A stretch of 64,000 nucleotides of DNA from Symbiotaphrina buchneri (lineage: Eukaryota > Ascomycota > Symbiotaphrinales > Symbiotaphrinaceae), in contig BCIG01000025.1 in assembly GCA_001599915.1 (NCBI GenBank), positions 463,060 through 527,059 on the forward strand, read 5' to 3'. Shown here in pieces: positions 43,406 through 55,518 of the stretch. A program made the position numbers and the translations under genes. Position 1 is the stretch's first letter, and the number at the start of each line of letters is the position of its first letter. Below the pieces are notes generated by a model. That model saw only the letters and a program-made list of their open reading frames with translations. It was not told the origin of the DNA and searched no databases.

Positions 43406-46400
43406 CTACTCAATTTTCACCCTGCGTGAAGTAGACTTGGGTATGTACAGTTTGCGCTCTGCAAACTTTAGAACCTCATCAATGAAGCTGTCAACATGTC
43501 AGTCAAATCATCAATAAACTAGAGGAGTATGGGAGGCCATACATCACGGGCACGCTGATCAATATCACTGCTTTCCATTCATTCCAATTCAAGGGCAGTA
43601 TTTGGAACAGCCCTTGCAGGAATGGTATGTAAAGGAGTGCAAAGTGTAACGACATGGACAGCATAATGGCATAGACCAACATCATGTTATCCCACAATGG
43701 CAACGTCAACAGCGACTCGCTGGAGGAAAGGGCGTTCATGGCATTGAACATCTCAATGACGACCAGGCTATAGGAACGGTCAGCATCGGGTGGCCTTACA
43801 AACAGGAAGAGACTAGGACCCACATCGAAAGAGACATGGTAGACGCCGATTTTGCCATCTCATTGGAGAACATACTACAGCCAACTTCCGGGAAGTCGGA
43901 TGAGCACCGATGGAAATGACACTAGTGGTGAAGGTCATTAATACTCCACAATCGAGATGCAATGACATCCAGCGGAGGAGACTTACCAGCTGCCAGAACG
44001 AGATGCGAGGCCCTTCCGGGTTGAACATAAACCACCAAGCATAACCAAAGACAGTGGCAGCGCCGACATAAGTCCCAATGACCATGTATCGGAAGAACAA
44101 CCAACCGCCGACCAGGGCTTCATCCCTTTTCCGTGGTGGCCGCCTCATGATATCATGATCCGGAGGATTGAAGGAGAGCGCTGTTGCTGGCAAGCCATCG
44201 GTGACGAGATTGACCCACAGAAGCTGAACAGGTATCAGGGCTTCCGGCATGCCAACAGCGGCGGTAAGGAAGATCGACACGACTTCGCCGATATTCGATG
44301 AGATGAGATAGCGTATAAACTGCTGCGTGTTGTTGTAGATGGACCGCCCTTCTTCTACCGCTACCTCGATCGTGGCAAAATTGTCATCGGCCAGAACCAT
44401 GTCAGCGGCGAGCTTCGCAACATCGGTTCCTGACCCCATAGCCACACCAATATCAGACCTTTTGAGCGCAGGAGCATCGTTGACACCATCTCCCGTCATT
44501 GCAACCACTTCACCGGCAGACTGCAATAGCTCAACCAATCGCAGCTTATGTGCCGGCTCAGTGCGCGAAAACAGGGAGGCTCTCTTTGCGGCTTCTAACT
44601 GCTCCTTTTCGTCTAGCGAGTCGAAGTCCCTGCCTGTATAGCTTTTCCCGGTCAAATCCTCGGTCATCCCAAACACTCCGATCTGCCGACAGATGGTCTC
44701 AGCAGTGTTTTGGTTATCGCCGGTGATCACCACGACACGGATACCGGCCTCTTGACATTTCCTGATGGCTTCAGGCACCTCAGGACGAGGTGGATCGAGC
44801 ATCCCTACGAGACCGATCAAAGTCATATTCTGCTCAAGTTGTGCGTACTGCTCTGTGGTCTTTGCAGATCTAAGAAGAGGGCTCTGGCCTATGTCGCTGA
44901 CGCAGGCTAAGGCGATAACCCGCAAGCCACGGTTACCATAGTCGACAACTTCTTTAGATATCAAGTCGAAGAGTTTCGAGCTCAACTTCACAGTTTCGCC
45001 CTGTGGCCCAACAACGACCCGCGAACACCGTTCAAGAACAGATTCCGGTGCCCCCTTAACGAGCAGGCGCTCTTGTTTGGCTGGTCCCACAAGGACCGAC
45101 ATACTTTTCCGATCTCTTGAGAACTCGTAAGTCGCCAGCCGCGGACTATTAGCTTCATAAAACTTGCTAGCATGATGCAGCCTCTCGCTGAGAGGGATAG
45201 AGCGTTTTGTTTGATCAAATGCAGGGTCAGGAGTGCCAATTTTCTCGACCAGAACTCGAAGTGCACCTTCTGTTGGCTCTCCCACGCTGCTGACATTTCC
45301 AGACTTCGAGTCATAGGATAGTTGCGCTTCGTTGCATAGCGCCGCGACTTCAGCCATTTGGAACACAGTCTTCGAAGACGCAGCTATATTCTCAATGGTC
45401 TTGCCCTCGGATAGAATGTTACCCTCCGGAGCAAATGTGGTACCTTCTATATCCAATTCGATGAGGTCTGAACCCGTCTCGGCCACATAGACCAATTTGC
45501 TCACACTCATCTGGTTGGTAGTCAGGGTTCCGGTTTTGTCAGAACAAATCACACTACAGCTTCCAAGTGTCTCGACAGACGGCAGACTTCTGACAACGGC
45601 ATTCTTGGCCGCCATCTTCCTTGTACCCAGGGCCAAACAAGTCGTTATGACTGCAGCGAGTCCTTCCGGGATCGCAGCGACACCCAAAGAAACAGCAATC
45701 TAGCATTTGGTCAGAAAGATGACTTCCGCTCAGTTCAAGAGTTTGCTCACTTTGAGATAGTATATCGCTCCCTTGGTCCATCCCCCATGAGAAGGGTCGC
45801 TAAAGTGGCGTATGTTGATAAGCCAGACAGCGACACAGATGACCGTAATGACCTTGGCCAGAGTATCGCCAAAATCGTTCAGTTTCTGTTTTAAAGGCGT
45901 AGGTTCCGAGATCTGGCTGGTGATGCTCTCGTGTATGCCACCAATCGCGGTAGAGGCGCCAGTGAGGGTTACCAAAGCTGTTGCGTTACCGGTGACGACA
46001 GTCGTTCCCGAGAACAGCATGTTGATCTGGTCTTGTTTGACAGCATTGGCGTCCTTGATAGGCTCAATATCTTTTCCCACACTCTCACTTTCACCGGTGA
46101 GGATTGCCTGGTCTACTCGAAAGGTGTTGCTATGGATGGCCAACAGCCTGCAGTCAGCCGGAATGCGATCACCGACCGAGATATGTATGATATCTCCCGG
46201 GACCAACTCCTCAGCCTTGATATGCTGCAGAGATCCATTCCGTATCACCTTGGCCTGATCTGCAGAATATTCCTGGAGTGCTGCAATAGCCTTCTCTGCG
46301 CTGCTTTCCTGCTGAACACCCACAATGGCATTGAGCACCAGAATCGTCAGGATCTAGCCCGGCATCAGCCTTGCTCATATATTAAGCCGCGAGGAACTCA

Positions 46401-46731
46401 CCACAACCGGGTCAACAAATGCTGTCCAATCGCGATCGCCTTCCAGAAGTGCCAATACAAATGATACTGCAGCAGATCCGAGAAGGATAAGTACCAGTTG
46501 ATCTTTAAATTGTTCGAGAACTAGCTTCCAGAGCGGAGTAGGTGGATCTTCAGGAAGCGCTGCCAGGAGGTATCAGTTGAGCCCCGAAGAGCTGAGCTTG
46601 AGATGCTTACAGTTGGGCCCATGTATCGACCTTGAGGATACGACTTGCGCATCCGACAGGCCCGCTTGCTCTGACACGCCAAACTGCTTCAGAAGCTGCT
46701 GCACCGACTGGGTATAGGCAGGCTGCTGCAT
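43406..46731 (-). CDS. SERCA-type calcium-transporting P-type ATPase
   Basis: Seven exons: 46611-46731, 46402-46559, 45751-46353, 43987-45699, 43824-43921, 43543-43767, 43406-43487; 999 aa, the normal SERCA length. Motifs in order: actuator TGES ([11 protein letters not shown]), M4 calcium site AAIPEGL, phosphorylation D348 in [11 protein letters not shown], nucleotide-binding [11 protein letters not shown], hinge [12 protein letters not shown], and M5-M6 NIGEVVSIF and [16 protein letters not shown]. The tail [14 protein letters not shown] was recovered by splicing. It pumps calcium into the ER lumen at ATP cost. The two penultimate introns split ATC codons (AT|C), verified by SI-LVVIEM and PVI-FIDE. 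No lysine ER-retrieval tail is evident (it ends RRVKIE). Confidence 0.95.
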
Positions 46732-48161
46732 GTTTACGCCTTCTGTCCTACCAGTCTAGGAAATCTAGGGTGCGATATGAAGGATATCGGTGCATATGCA
46801 AAAGTACAATGGTGCAAGCCTGGAAGAAAGATAAAGAAATAACTCCCGTTTGGATGCGGTGAGGACTGCAGGAATGACAGACTCTAGTCGGCAGAGTATC
46901 TGCGAGAGAAGAGGAAGAACGATAACAACAAGAAGGATGGCGGGGCTTCGAGGCCCTTACCCAGTAACGATTTCCGCTGGACTTTTTGCTTAATTCAACG
47001 TGGCCTTGCCCGTGCGGCTCTTTTCGGTTCCATCATCGTGCAGCGTCGGGTCTTTCCATTGGACTACCGTACCGTAGAGGTAAGGTATGAAGTAAGCTAC
47101 TTGAAGCCTAAAGCCCTTTCTTCAACGCCGAGAGCAACCTTTTCTACCCAAGCCTTAGGCCTGGTGCTGTCTTATTCATCATCAATATATCATTATTATT
47201 TCGATATTATCATGAGGCACTTCGGACAAGGAAGGGATGGTAATGTGCCGTTGAACCAATATTACATCGTATCTGATGACCATTTAAATTGACAAGTTTG
47301 AGCTACGTCTCTTGCTACGTCGTAGAAACAAGCAAATGGTTCGGTGCATTGCCAGTGGATCACTATGTGTAAGGTACGGAGTATACCATCCGTCCAATGT
47401 TGTTTTATTGTTGAGGGAGATGCCTTGCCCTTTCCCACTGAAGTTACAGTACCATGACCCGGTTTCAGGACTCAGGACTATGTACCCACCCACGATACTA
47501 CTATTTGTAGCGGAACGAGTAAGAGAGGCGGGTGCGGATATTTGGCTGGCACCGTTGATGAAGACAACGAGACGTGAAAATTTCTTGAGTTGGGCGTCTC
47601 ATGTGCTTCAATCAGCCTTAATGTGTTGTGTGTGTTGTCTGTCGAAGGACCCTGTGTCTGGACAGGCAATGTACCGTAGTCTGTACTTTGTACGATTCGC
47701 TGAGGCTGTGGTGCTACTTACGAAAAGGTACTGCGGACTTGATGAACATCTATTATTATTATTTGTTGTTGGCAGCAAGCGAAAGGACCGATGGGGGCTA
47801 CCTGACGCTTACGTTTACTCGCCGTGGACGGGAAAGCCGAGGGTCACAGTGCACCACGCTGGGACTGTGACTTGGCAGCGGTTCGGTCACTCCAAGGAAA
47901 AGTACCTCGTACCTTCGTACCTCCATAGTGTCAACTGCCTGCTTTTGCTGCAACGACACTTTAATCGACCTGTGTCTCCCAAGCACTCTCCTCACACCTT
48001 CACTCACCACTACTACTCTCTTCTACGCGCCTTCCCACACACCACACCGCATTACACCACATCACAACACCGCACACACACACAAATACTGCATCCATTG
48101 TCTCTTTCATCCTTCATCAGTCAGCCATCTGCTCATCTTGCCCACATCTCCTGTTACCAAA
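46732..48161. promoter_or_regulatory. 1.4-kb divergent region, calcium pump / 14-3-3
   Basis: No supported gene; an open plus-strand frame from 47312 to 48316 has no family motif and runs into the 14-3-3 exons in another frame. Motifs: GTACCGTAGAGGTAAGGTATG at 47070-47090 and TACCTCGTACCTTCGTACCT near 47905. The last 200 bp before 14-3-3 are C/A-rich with a short CACACA run, a typical highly expressed-gene leader. Confidence 0.45.
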
Positions 48162-49528
48162 ATGACGAGCGAAGTAAGTTGACCGCCGCTCCCCAAGGTT
48201 ATGTCGACCTGCAACAAGTGTTTTCATTCGCTCGACCGCAGTCCAACCGCTGCTTTGATGAACTTATTCCCGGAAATGTCCATGTTGCTAACATATTATT
48301 CTCTGCGGCAGCGTGACAGGTATAACATCTTCACCCTCTCGGGCGTTTTCCGCTCTAGTGTGTTGACCCTTATACAGCAAGACCTTCCTTGCCCGGCTGT
48401 GCGAGCAGGCTGAGCGCTACGATGGTAAGTGGCCATGTCCGCTCCCAGATGGACGCTTCACTGACGGCCCTTCCGGTAGAAATGGTCACGTACATGAAAG
48501 TTAGTACAAACCCTGTTCGCCTCTTCATTTCGGGATTCAGCAATTGACGGATTACGCCCCGCCTCAGGAAGTTGCCAAGGTAAGATATCGACCATACCAC
48601 AGCTACAAGCAATGAATGTATCAACCGGTGATGCTGATGGTACTACAGCTCGGTGGAGAATTGACTGTCGATGAACGTAACCTCTTGTCCGTGGCGTACA
48701 AGAACGTCGTCGGCACACGACGTGCGTCTTGGCGAATCATCTCGTCGATCGAACAGAAGGAAGAGTCCAAGGGAAGCGAGAAGCACGTTGCCCTCATCCG
48801 CGAATACCGCCAAAAGATCGAGACCGAACTAGAGAAGGTCTGCCAGGATGTTCTCGATGTTCTGGACGAGTCCTTGATCCCCAAAGCCGAGTCGGGTGAA
48901 TCCAAGGTCTTCTATCACAAGATGTAGGCGGCCCCATCGCACGCCGCCTGCAGCAATGGCCCTTTGTAGACGTGGCTTGAGCATTACTGACCTGGCTTAT
49001 TTACAGGAAGGGTGATTATCACCGATACCTCGCCGAGTTTTCTTCGGGCGAGAAGCGCAAAGTTGCGGCAACTGCCGCACATGAAGCCTACAAGGTGAGT
49101 GTCCCCCTATGGACATACCTTATTGATGTTATTCCTGACCAGTCTCTCATCAGACCGCCACCGACGTCGCACAGACAGAGCTCACTCCTACCCACCCCAT
49201 CCGCCTGGGGCTTGCGTTGAACTTCTCGGTCTTTTACTATGAGATCTTGAACTCGCCAGATCGTGCTTGTCATCTTGCGAAGCAAGCCTTTGATGATGCC
49301 ATTGCCGAGCTCGATTCGCTTTCCGAAGAGTCTTACCGCGACAGCACGCTCATCATGCAGCTCCTGCGCGATAACCTTACCCTCTGGACCTCTTCTGACG
49401 GAGGAGAGGGCGAGGGTGCGGCTGAAGCCTCCAAAGAGCCTGAGAAAGCTGCTGGTGAACCTTCCACCACCGAGGGAGCGGCTGCCAGCGAATCTCAACC
49501 CGAACCCGCTCCTGCTACCGAGTCCTAG
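48162..49528 (+). CDS. 14-3-3 phospho-binding protein, built from several micro-exons
   Basis: Eight exons: 48162-48173, 48312-48319, 48378-48424, 48480-48499, 48568-48579, 48649-48923, 49007-49094, 49154-49528; 278 aa. Exons of 12, 8, 47, 20 and 12 nt encode [29 protein letters not shown] and EVAK. Only this combination gives the invariant 14-3-3 N-terminus. The body shows [20 protein letters not shown], the phosphopeptide-pocket residues in this segment, YHRYLAEF, and [16 protein letters not shown] 40-residue Glu/Ala/Pro tail follows DNLTLW. 14-3-3 dimers bind phosphoserine clients in signalling, cell cycle and morphogenesis. Confidence 0.96.
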
Positions 49529-50296
49529 ACAGCGCTGCAAAGCTTTAGAGATATCCAGCAATCCGGTCTATTTACGCGAGAAGCTTCTTTCAGGTACGAT
49601 GGGTTTTCAAACTGCGTGATTGGAAGGTCTGCTGAATGGATCTGGACAAGTGACCTCGGAGGAGCAAGAGGAGTTTTGAAAAGCTGTGCAATTGAGAAAA
49701 GACATTAGCGTCCAACGCCATTACGATTCGTCATCATTTCATCGCTCACGTGAATTCCCCTAGTTTGTATTTGCTCTTTTAGTGTGGGCGCGCTCCTTCC
49801 GATGGATGCACTGGGTTCTCGACCGACGTGTGTGAGGTCGGTGAAGTAAGGTCTGACCAGATGTTCCGCTGCAGCTTAAGACCCATGTCAGGGCCCGTGC
49901 TGCATATCTTCAGAAATATGTTCAAGTCTGCGAATAACTTACCTCCCCTTGTAAACGCATGATATAGACTCGTGATGCACTATTACCGCAGTCATATGAC
50001 CGCTGTCTTGTTGGCCTGCGCTTATTTTGCTTTGGAAGCAAGTTTCTGTCGGGCCATTCCAACTTCTGTAGGGGCCGGGTGAAGATCGAATGCTTCACGA
50101 CAATCTCACTGATGCATACCACTCACTCATGGGCAAAGATCAAGAATAAAAGAACATGCAACATGGGCATGTGAGTGCATTTGATGTTCACGCCACAGTT
50201 GAACAAGGTATTATCTGGTTTCAGTTGGGTATGGATTACACTGAGTCACTCCCTCCGTCGATTGACTGCATGGCAAGTCATCCCAGCCTGGCTTGC
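49529..50296. other. Tail-to-tail intergenic, 14-3-3 / CFEM gene
   Basis: 768 bp with no gene or repeat that I can support; presumably 3' UTRs and spacer. Confidence 0.35.
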
Positions 50297-51191
50297 TTAG
50301 AGGAGAGCAAGAGCAGCAACACCCGCTGCTACGAGACCTGGCCCTGCAACAAGCTTGTTGGCCGCATTTGTACTGCTAGGGCTGGCTTGCGCGCTGGCAC
50401 TTCCACTGGCAGTGCCGGTAGACATACCTAAACATGTCGTCAGCTGCAACGAACTTGACAATTTCTCTTCAATCAAGGCCCCAATTGGCACGTACCAGTT
50501 GCAATGACCGAAGAGCTGCCGCTGGACGAGCTTTCCGAAGTGGTCGAGGATGCAGAACCTGAGGAAGCTGCCGTTGCCGAAGATGCTGCGGAAGCAGAAG
50601 ACGAGCTCGCCGTGGCCGAGGCGCTGCTGGAGGTACTTGTAGCTGAGGCTCCGCTTGTTGAACCGCTGGAAGAAGCTGTGGCGGTGCTGCTAACCACAGA
50701 AGATGCGCAAGAGACAGCACTGGGAACAGTGACTCCGGCTCTGAAGCAAGACTGTTAGTCGAGCGTCTCGCAAAGCGGCCTGTCAACGGCCAGAATGGAG
50801 ATATTGCAGTTACTGACCCACTACAGAGCTGCTGAGCAAATTGAATGGCAGCTAAATGCTGATCAGCTTCAACGTTCAACCAGAGCGAAACATATATACT
50901 GACTCTGCTGGTCTGCAGTGGAGCAAGCACCTTCCAGACAGCATGACAGACCACTCAAGTAGTTACTGTTCGAGCAGATACACGCAATGTCAAGAGTGCT
51001 GCACCCAGGCACACTGATGGAGCTCCCCACACATCCTTGCTATGAAGAAGGGATAAGCTTGCTCCTCAGACCATCCCCTGGGACCAAAGGGGGCAGCTTA
51101 CAGCGCAGGTTGGTAGGCCACTCAAGTTTGGGGTCTGGGCTGACACCAGGCTTGTAAATGCAGCAACGAGGGCGAGAGCGGAGGATCTCAT
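50297..51191 (-). CDS. CFEM-domain, Ser-rich, GPI-anchored cell-surface protein
   Basis: Five exons: 51102-51191, 50904-51039, 50818-50851, 50496-50740, 50297-50427; 211 aa. A signal peptide (MRSSALALVAAFTSLVSA) is followed by a CFEM domain, residues ~22-95. Cysteines lie at 29, 33, 43, 50, 52, 63, 64, 69 and 85, with D47 in LDIACIC at the position that coordinates haem in characterised members. An extra Cys (SCC, 63-64) exceeds the usual eight. Residues ~100-165 are a Ser/Thr/Ala stalk. The C-terminus has a small-residue site (around TNAAN) and a hydrophobic tail ending ALALL, a GPI signal. CFEM proteins act in haem/iron capture, adhesion or virulence depending on species; which applies here is unknown. 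Divergent from an MFS transporter. Confidence 0.9.
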
Positions 51192-52768
51192 GTCTGATGA
51201 TTTGCTGGAATAGATGGACGAAAAGGAGCGAATGGGATATTCTTTATACTAACGAATATAAAGTGCACAAGGCAGCAATTCTCGCACAAGGACTGCAAAC
51301 AATGATGGAACAGGACAGAACAACGCAACTAGTGGACGGGCGAGTGGATTTCCTTATATACTCTGTACGGGTGACCCATGGGATCTGTGCAGTACTCCCT
51401 AAATCGCATTTGGCCGTCGAGCTTGATCTCACACAGGGGTTCTCAACAGCTTCTGGTCCTAAGCGAGTCCATTGCAGTGAAAAGCGAGCTGAAAAGCCAG
51501 ACCGGGGGCTGGCCGATGAATCCTTTGTCTCGGTGCCATGGCCTTCTGGATGGTGGATGCTGGGCCACCTTCCGTGCACATTGCAGGCTACCTCATTCGT
51601 ACAAGCGTCTCGCAAGTGTCCATTATCTTATTATTAGAGGTAAAGGTAAAGCGAGGAAATGGCCTAGCGCTTTCCCCGCATCTTCCAAAAGGCGCGGAAA
51701 GAAGTAAGGTGCGCACTAAGATACGGAGTAGAAGAACAGACTTTCCTTTCAGCCCGCTTAGCACAGACACATCCCAGCCCGTCGAGCTGTCTATCACCCA
51801 CCCATGAAGGGTCTTGGAGGGGTTGGACATCGGGATCCTCATTCCCGTGTTTTGATGGGAACTGCCTTGCACCCTGCGCACACCGGCAATTGGACTTCTC
51901 ACAGTCCGGCTTCCAAACATAAGGGTGTTTGTTGCATTTGGCTCTTCCCTATGGGTCGACGCCAGAGACAGACCAAACAGGGAAGAATGTAACAAGACCG
52001 CGTTGATCGGGGTATGGGACCGCGCGACGGCTCACAATCTGTCTAGGACAGTTTGAGTGGCACAAAGCCACCACCCACTAACGGCAAAATGCTGCACTGC
52101 ACAGTGCACGCCCCCCTGGAAGAGAAGGAGGCCCTGGCCTCGCCATGGCCTGGCCCTGGTCCTGGTCATTGCCAACGTTCGCTGAGGTTCTACGAAGTGT
52201 CAACTTCCAAATGATATCCTTGGATTTAACAAAACAACCGACGCCCTGTTTGCCTCGACTGCATCAACATCACAGTCCAGTCCAGTGACCCTGTCAACAG
52301 AGGTTTGCACAGTCGGACCTCTGATTGTCTTTTCACTCTAGTTGATGAGGTACCCTCTTCCTCCTGGGACTTAGGGTATCTTAAGTTTGACTGGGCATGC
52401 GGCTGAACAATCGGAATACAACCACGATAAGTCCGTACAGTAGCGCGGACCTTTCTAAAACGGATCACCCTTAGCTGCCAATCCTATACCGCCACCATTA
52501 GCATCGCCGAAAACAGTTGGCCTTCGCTTTGCTTGACCTAGCCGTTGTCCTTCCAAGCTGCTGGAGCGGGTCCATCCTGGTATTCGGGAGCTCCCGCGAC
52601 AACCGGCATGGTCCCAGCTGACATGAGACTTTGTTCCTGTCCGATGAGCATAGGTCCGATTACGACTCAGATTCAGTCACTGCTGCTTCCGCGCCTTTTG
52701 ACTGTTCTGCGGGAACCTAACCGATCCCCGAGCCAAGTTTAAGGCTTTCAGGCGTATGCGAGTCAACC
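51192..52768. promoter_or_regulatory. 1.6-kb divergent region, CFEM gene / MFS gene
   Basis: No supported gene. Open frames at 51158-51637 and 51588-51995 lack motifs. A short CTGGCC/CCTGGCC-rich patch lies at 52133-52165. No GATA cluster of the type bound by iron regulators stands out by eye. Confidence 0.4.
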
Positions 52769-54773
52769 ATGGGGCTGGGAATCTTGAAAGATAATGTGAT
52801 GCAGCATGTTCCTGGTCAGTTTCATCACCCTTTTACTCAACGACTTGCATACACTGTCAGATGTTGACTACATGCAAGGCACCGTCTTCTTGGGAAACGG
52901 CCAGGAGGACGGTGGTCCAAACAATCACAACGACGGAACGAAGTACGATCGCAGCGGGGCGACACATGTAATATTGGTTCCTCAGCCCAGTGATGATCCC
53001 GATGATCCTCTAGTCAGTAACTTCTGTTGTGGTCGCTATGTGTTTCGAGGGGCTGACGCTTCAAGAATTGGCCTCTCTACAAAAGAGACATCATTCTCCT
53101 GATTTTGTCCTCCGTTTCGGTCCTAGCGACCTGCCTGGGCTCTATACTAGCAGCAAATACACTTATCCTCGCGCTATGGTTTCGGAAGACGTTCACTGCA
53201 ATAGCCCTCCTGACTGGATACCATCTTTGCGGCGTGGGCGTTGCCGGATTTCTCTTCGTGGCATCTGCTCGAGTGTGGGGGAAGCGGCACCTCTACTTGC
53301 TTGGAGCAGTGCTTTTGGTTGCCAGTACAGCTTGGGCTGGCGCCAGTCGCGGAAGCTATAAAAGTCTACTATGGGCACGGATTATTCAAGGTGTTGCTGT
53401 TGCTCCTTTCGAAGCCCTCGTCAACGTGACTGTCGGGGATATGTACTTTGTGCATGTAGGTGCCGTGTGTTTGGTCCCCGCGGGAGTGCCTGAGCATGTG
53501 CTGATTCAAATGGTCGAACAGCAACGAGGGAAAAGGATGGCGCTTTCCAACCTTGCTCTTTTCGGTGGAGCTTTCTTTACGCCTATCCTCGTCGGGAAGA
53601 TCACCTACACACTGGGATGGTGGTGGAGCTTCTACTTGGTGACCATTTTCTCTGCTGTCATGCTCCCATCGGTCGTCTTCTTCGTCCCAGAAACTACATA
53701 CAAACGTTCAGCACATCTCAATACCGACATGGCATCCACCGATGACCTAAATGGTGCAAGGGAAAAGCAGACGAGGACTCAACAAATGGGCGCTTCAAGC
53801 GAGAGGCCGTCATTTGAAGCAACTGCGGAGCGTGGAGCCGCGAGGGCCGATAATTCTCGCTCTAGAAAAGGCCTGATGCCATTTAATGGTCGGAAGAGTG
53901 ATGAGAGCCTCTTGAAACTTGTGCTAAGGCCTCTCCCTTTGTTCCTCCATCCGGCTGTTCTATGGGTAAGTCTAGTGTACTCACATGCCATTTTACGGTC
54001 TACTGACAACTAGTAAGGGGTGTCTTATACAAGGTGCACTCATTGGTTGGACCGTACTTATTGGCGTATGTCTTGCGGCGGTCTTCCTCAGCCCACCTTT
54101 ATTCTTCAATGAAGTCCAGACAGGCTACATGTACTCAGGTGCTTTCATCGGCGCACTGCTGGGGTTTATAATCGCAGGTCTTCTATCAGACTGGTCTGCC
54201 CGCTATATGACACGGCGGAATTCCGGAATTTACGAACCTGAGTTTCGGATTCTCCTCGTGATTCCGCAGCTAGTGTTCGGATGTGCAGGTCTATATGGGT
54301 TCGGAATCACTGCCAATAATGTGTCCAAGTATGGATGGATCGGGCCTGAAGTATGCTTTGCATTTGTAGTCATGGGGATGGTAATAGGGGCAGTGGCCAG
54401 CGCTCTATACATTGTCGATGCACATCGTATGACGACCTCAGCATCAACCAAGCATCATCCGTTGGCTGACGTACGTACATTAGGAGCAATCGCTGTGGAA
54501 GCTTTCACGTGTCTTCTCTTGTTCAAGAATATGTTCAGCTTTGCCCTGACATGGAGCGCTTACAACTGGATCGTCCGCGACGGTATCCTAGATACATTCT
54601 ATGCCATCGCTAGCATTCAGGTTGTTATCTGTCTGTTGAGCGTGCCCCTATGTAGGTGGTCATCGCGTTTCAAACAACTCTCAAACTAATTGCTTGTGAC
54701 AGACATCTTTGGCAAACGTAATCGATCCTTTTTCCACCGTCATGATATCTTGAAGATGCTGCATCTGTGGTAA
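52769..54773 (+). CDS. Major facilitator superfamily transporter, fungal DHA-type
   Basis: Seven exons: 52769-52814, 52879-53012, 53066-53455, 53522-53965, 54018-54426, 54484-54651, 54703-54773; 553 aa. The cytosolic N-terminus carries DPDDPLNWPLYKRD, the entry motif of fungal 12-TM MFS proteins. Twelve hydrophobic segments can be traced. LLWARIIQGVAVAPFEALVN is the TM4 region, and a ~75-residue charged loop (SAHLNTDMASTDD onward) is the central loop. The substrate cannot be told from sequence; many relatives have none assigned. The fourth intron must be removed to give YFVH-QRGKRMALSN. Two introns (53456-53521, 54427-54483) are multiples of three without stops. Confidence 0.85.
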
Positions 54774-55518
54774 GTCAAGGAGAAGAGGTAAGGGTTGCGG
54801 ATCCAGATGAGGTACGAGAGAGCTCATCAAATTTGAGCGCATGCCTCGGGGATGAGTCGATTGAAAATATTGCTCCTTCATAGTCTATGAATGTTTATTA
54901 AATGTAGACAACTAATTCCAGCGCTGCTCTTTTGGTTGGTGCGCTGTGCATGTCGGAATGCAGTGGGATTTGCATGCCGTTCGGCTGCGCTGTTGGATGA
55001 TCCTGTATCTTGTAATCTTGGGTATTTTCGACAAGTGCAGTCCAACCTTGAAGTCCAACTTTTCCATAGTACTTTGTAGACAAGAGTCGGGGCTTCCAAC
55101 GGCCTTATTCGGGCAGCAATGCGTCGCCATTTCCTCTCCTGGCCGGGATTAGAGCGCGAATAATATGTTGGATCAGCTTCTCCGCAGGAGGTACCCCTAA
55201 ATGAAGTGCAGGCACGAGGTCCGGACCAATGACAGCGCAGGGAGGAGAGCTTGTCAACTTGTAAACCTATGCACTCTTCCCTCTCCAGCTCGTTCTCGTA
55301 TTTGGCAGGTCGCGCCCTGACACAGATGAGATTGCAGCGCGCCCGCCGACCGTGGCTTTTGCTCTGCACGAAATTATACCGCAAGATATCCTATAGCCGT
55401 GACTTGAGCGCCTGAGCAACCAGAGGCCCGGTCTCGCTGTACGACTACCATCGAAGATCCCCGCCTTGGCGGCTGGGCGCGTCAGGCTGAGGCCCGGCAC
55501 AGAGCAACAGCGAGACAT
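54774..55518. other. Intergenic, MFS 3' flank / kinase promoter
   Basis: 745 bp without a supported gene or element. Confidence 0.35.

Noticed and set aside
47312-48316. 334-codon plus-strand open frame upstream of and overlapping 14-3-3
   Set aside because: No family motif, low-complexity His/Thr stretches, and it overlaps the first 14-3-3 exons in a different frame.
50504-50758. Acidic Glu/Ala-rich plus-strand open frame
   Set aside because: Antisense shadow of the Ser/Ala-rich stalk of the CFEM gene.
51588-51995. 135-codon minus-strand open frame in the CFEM/MFS spacer
   Set aside because: No signal peptide, domain or splice-consistent partner exon.
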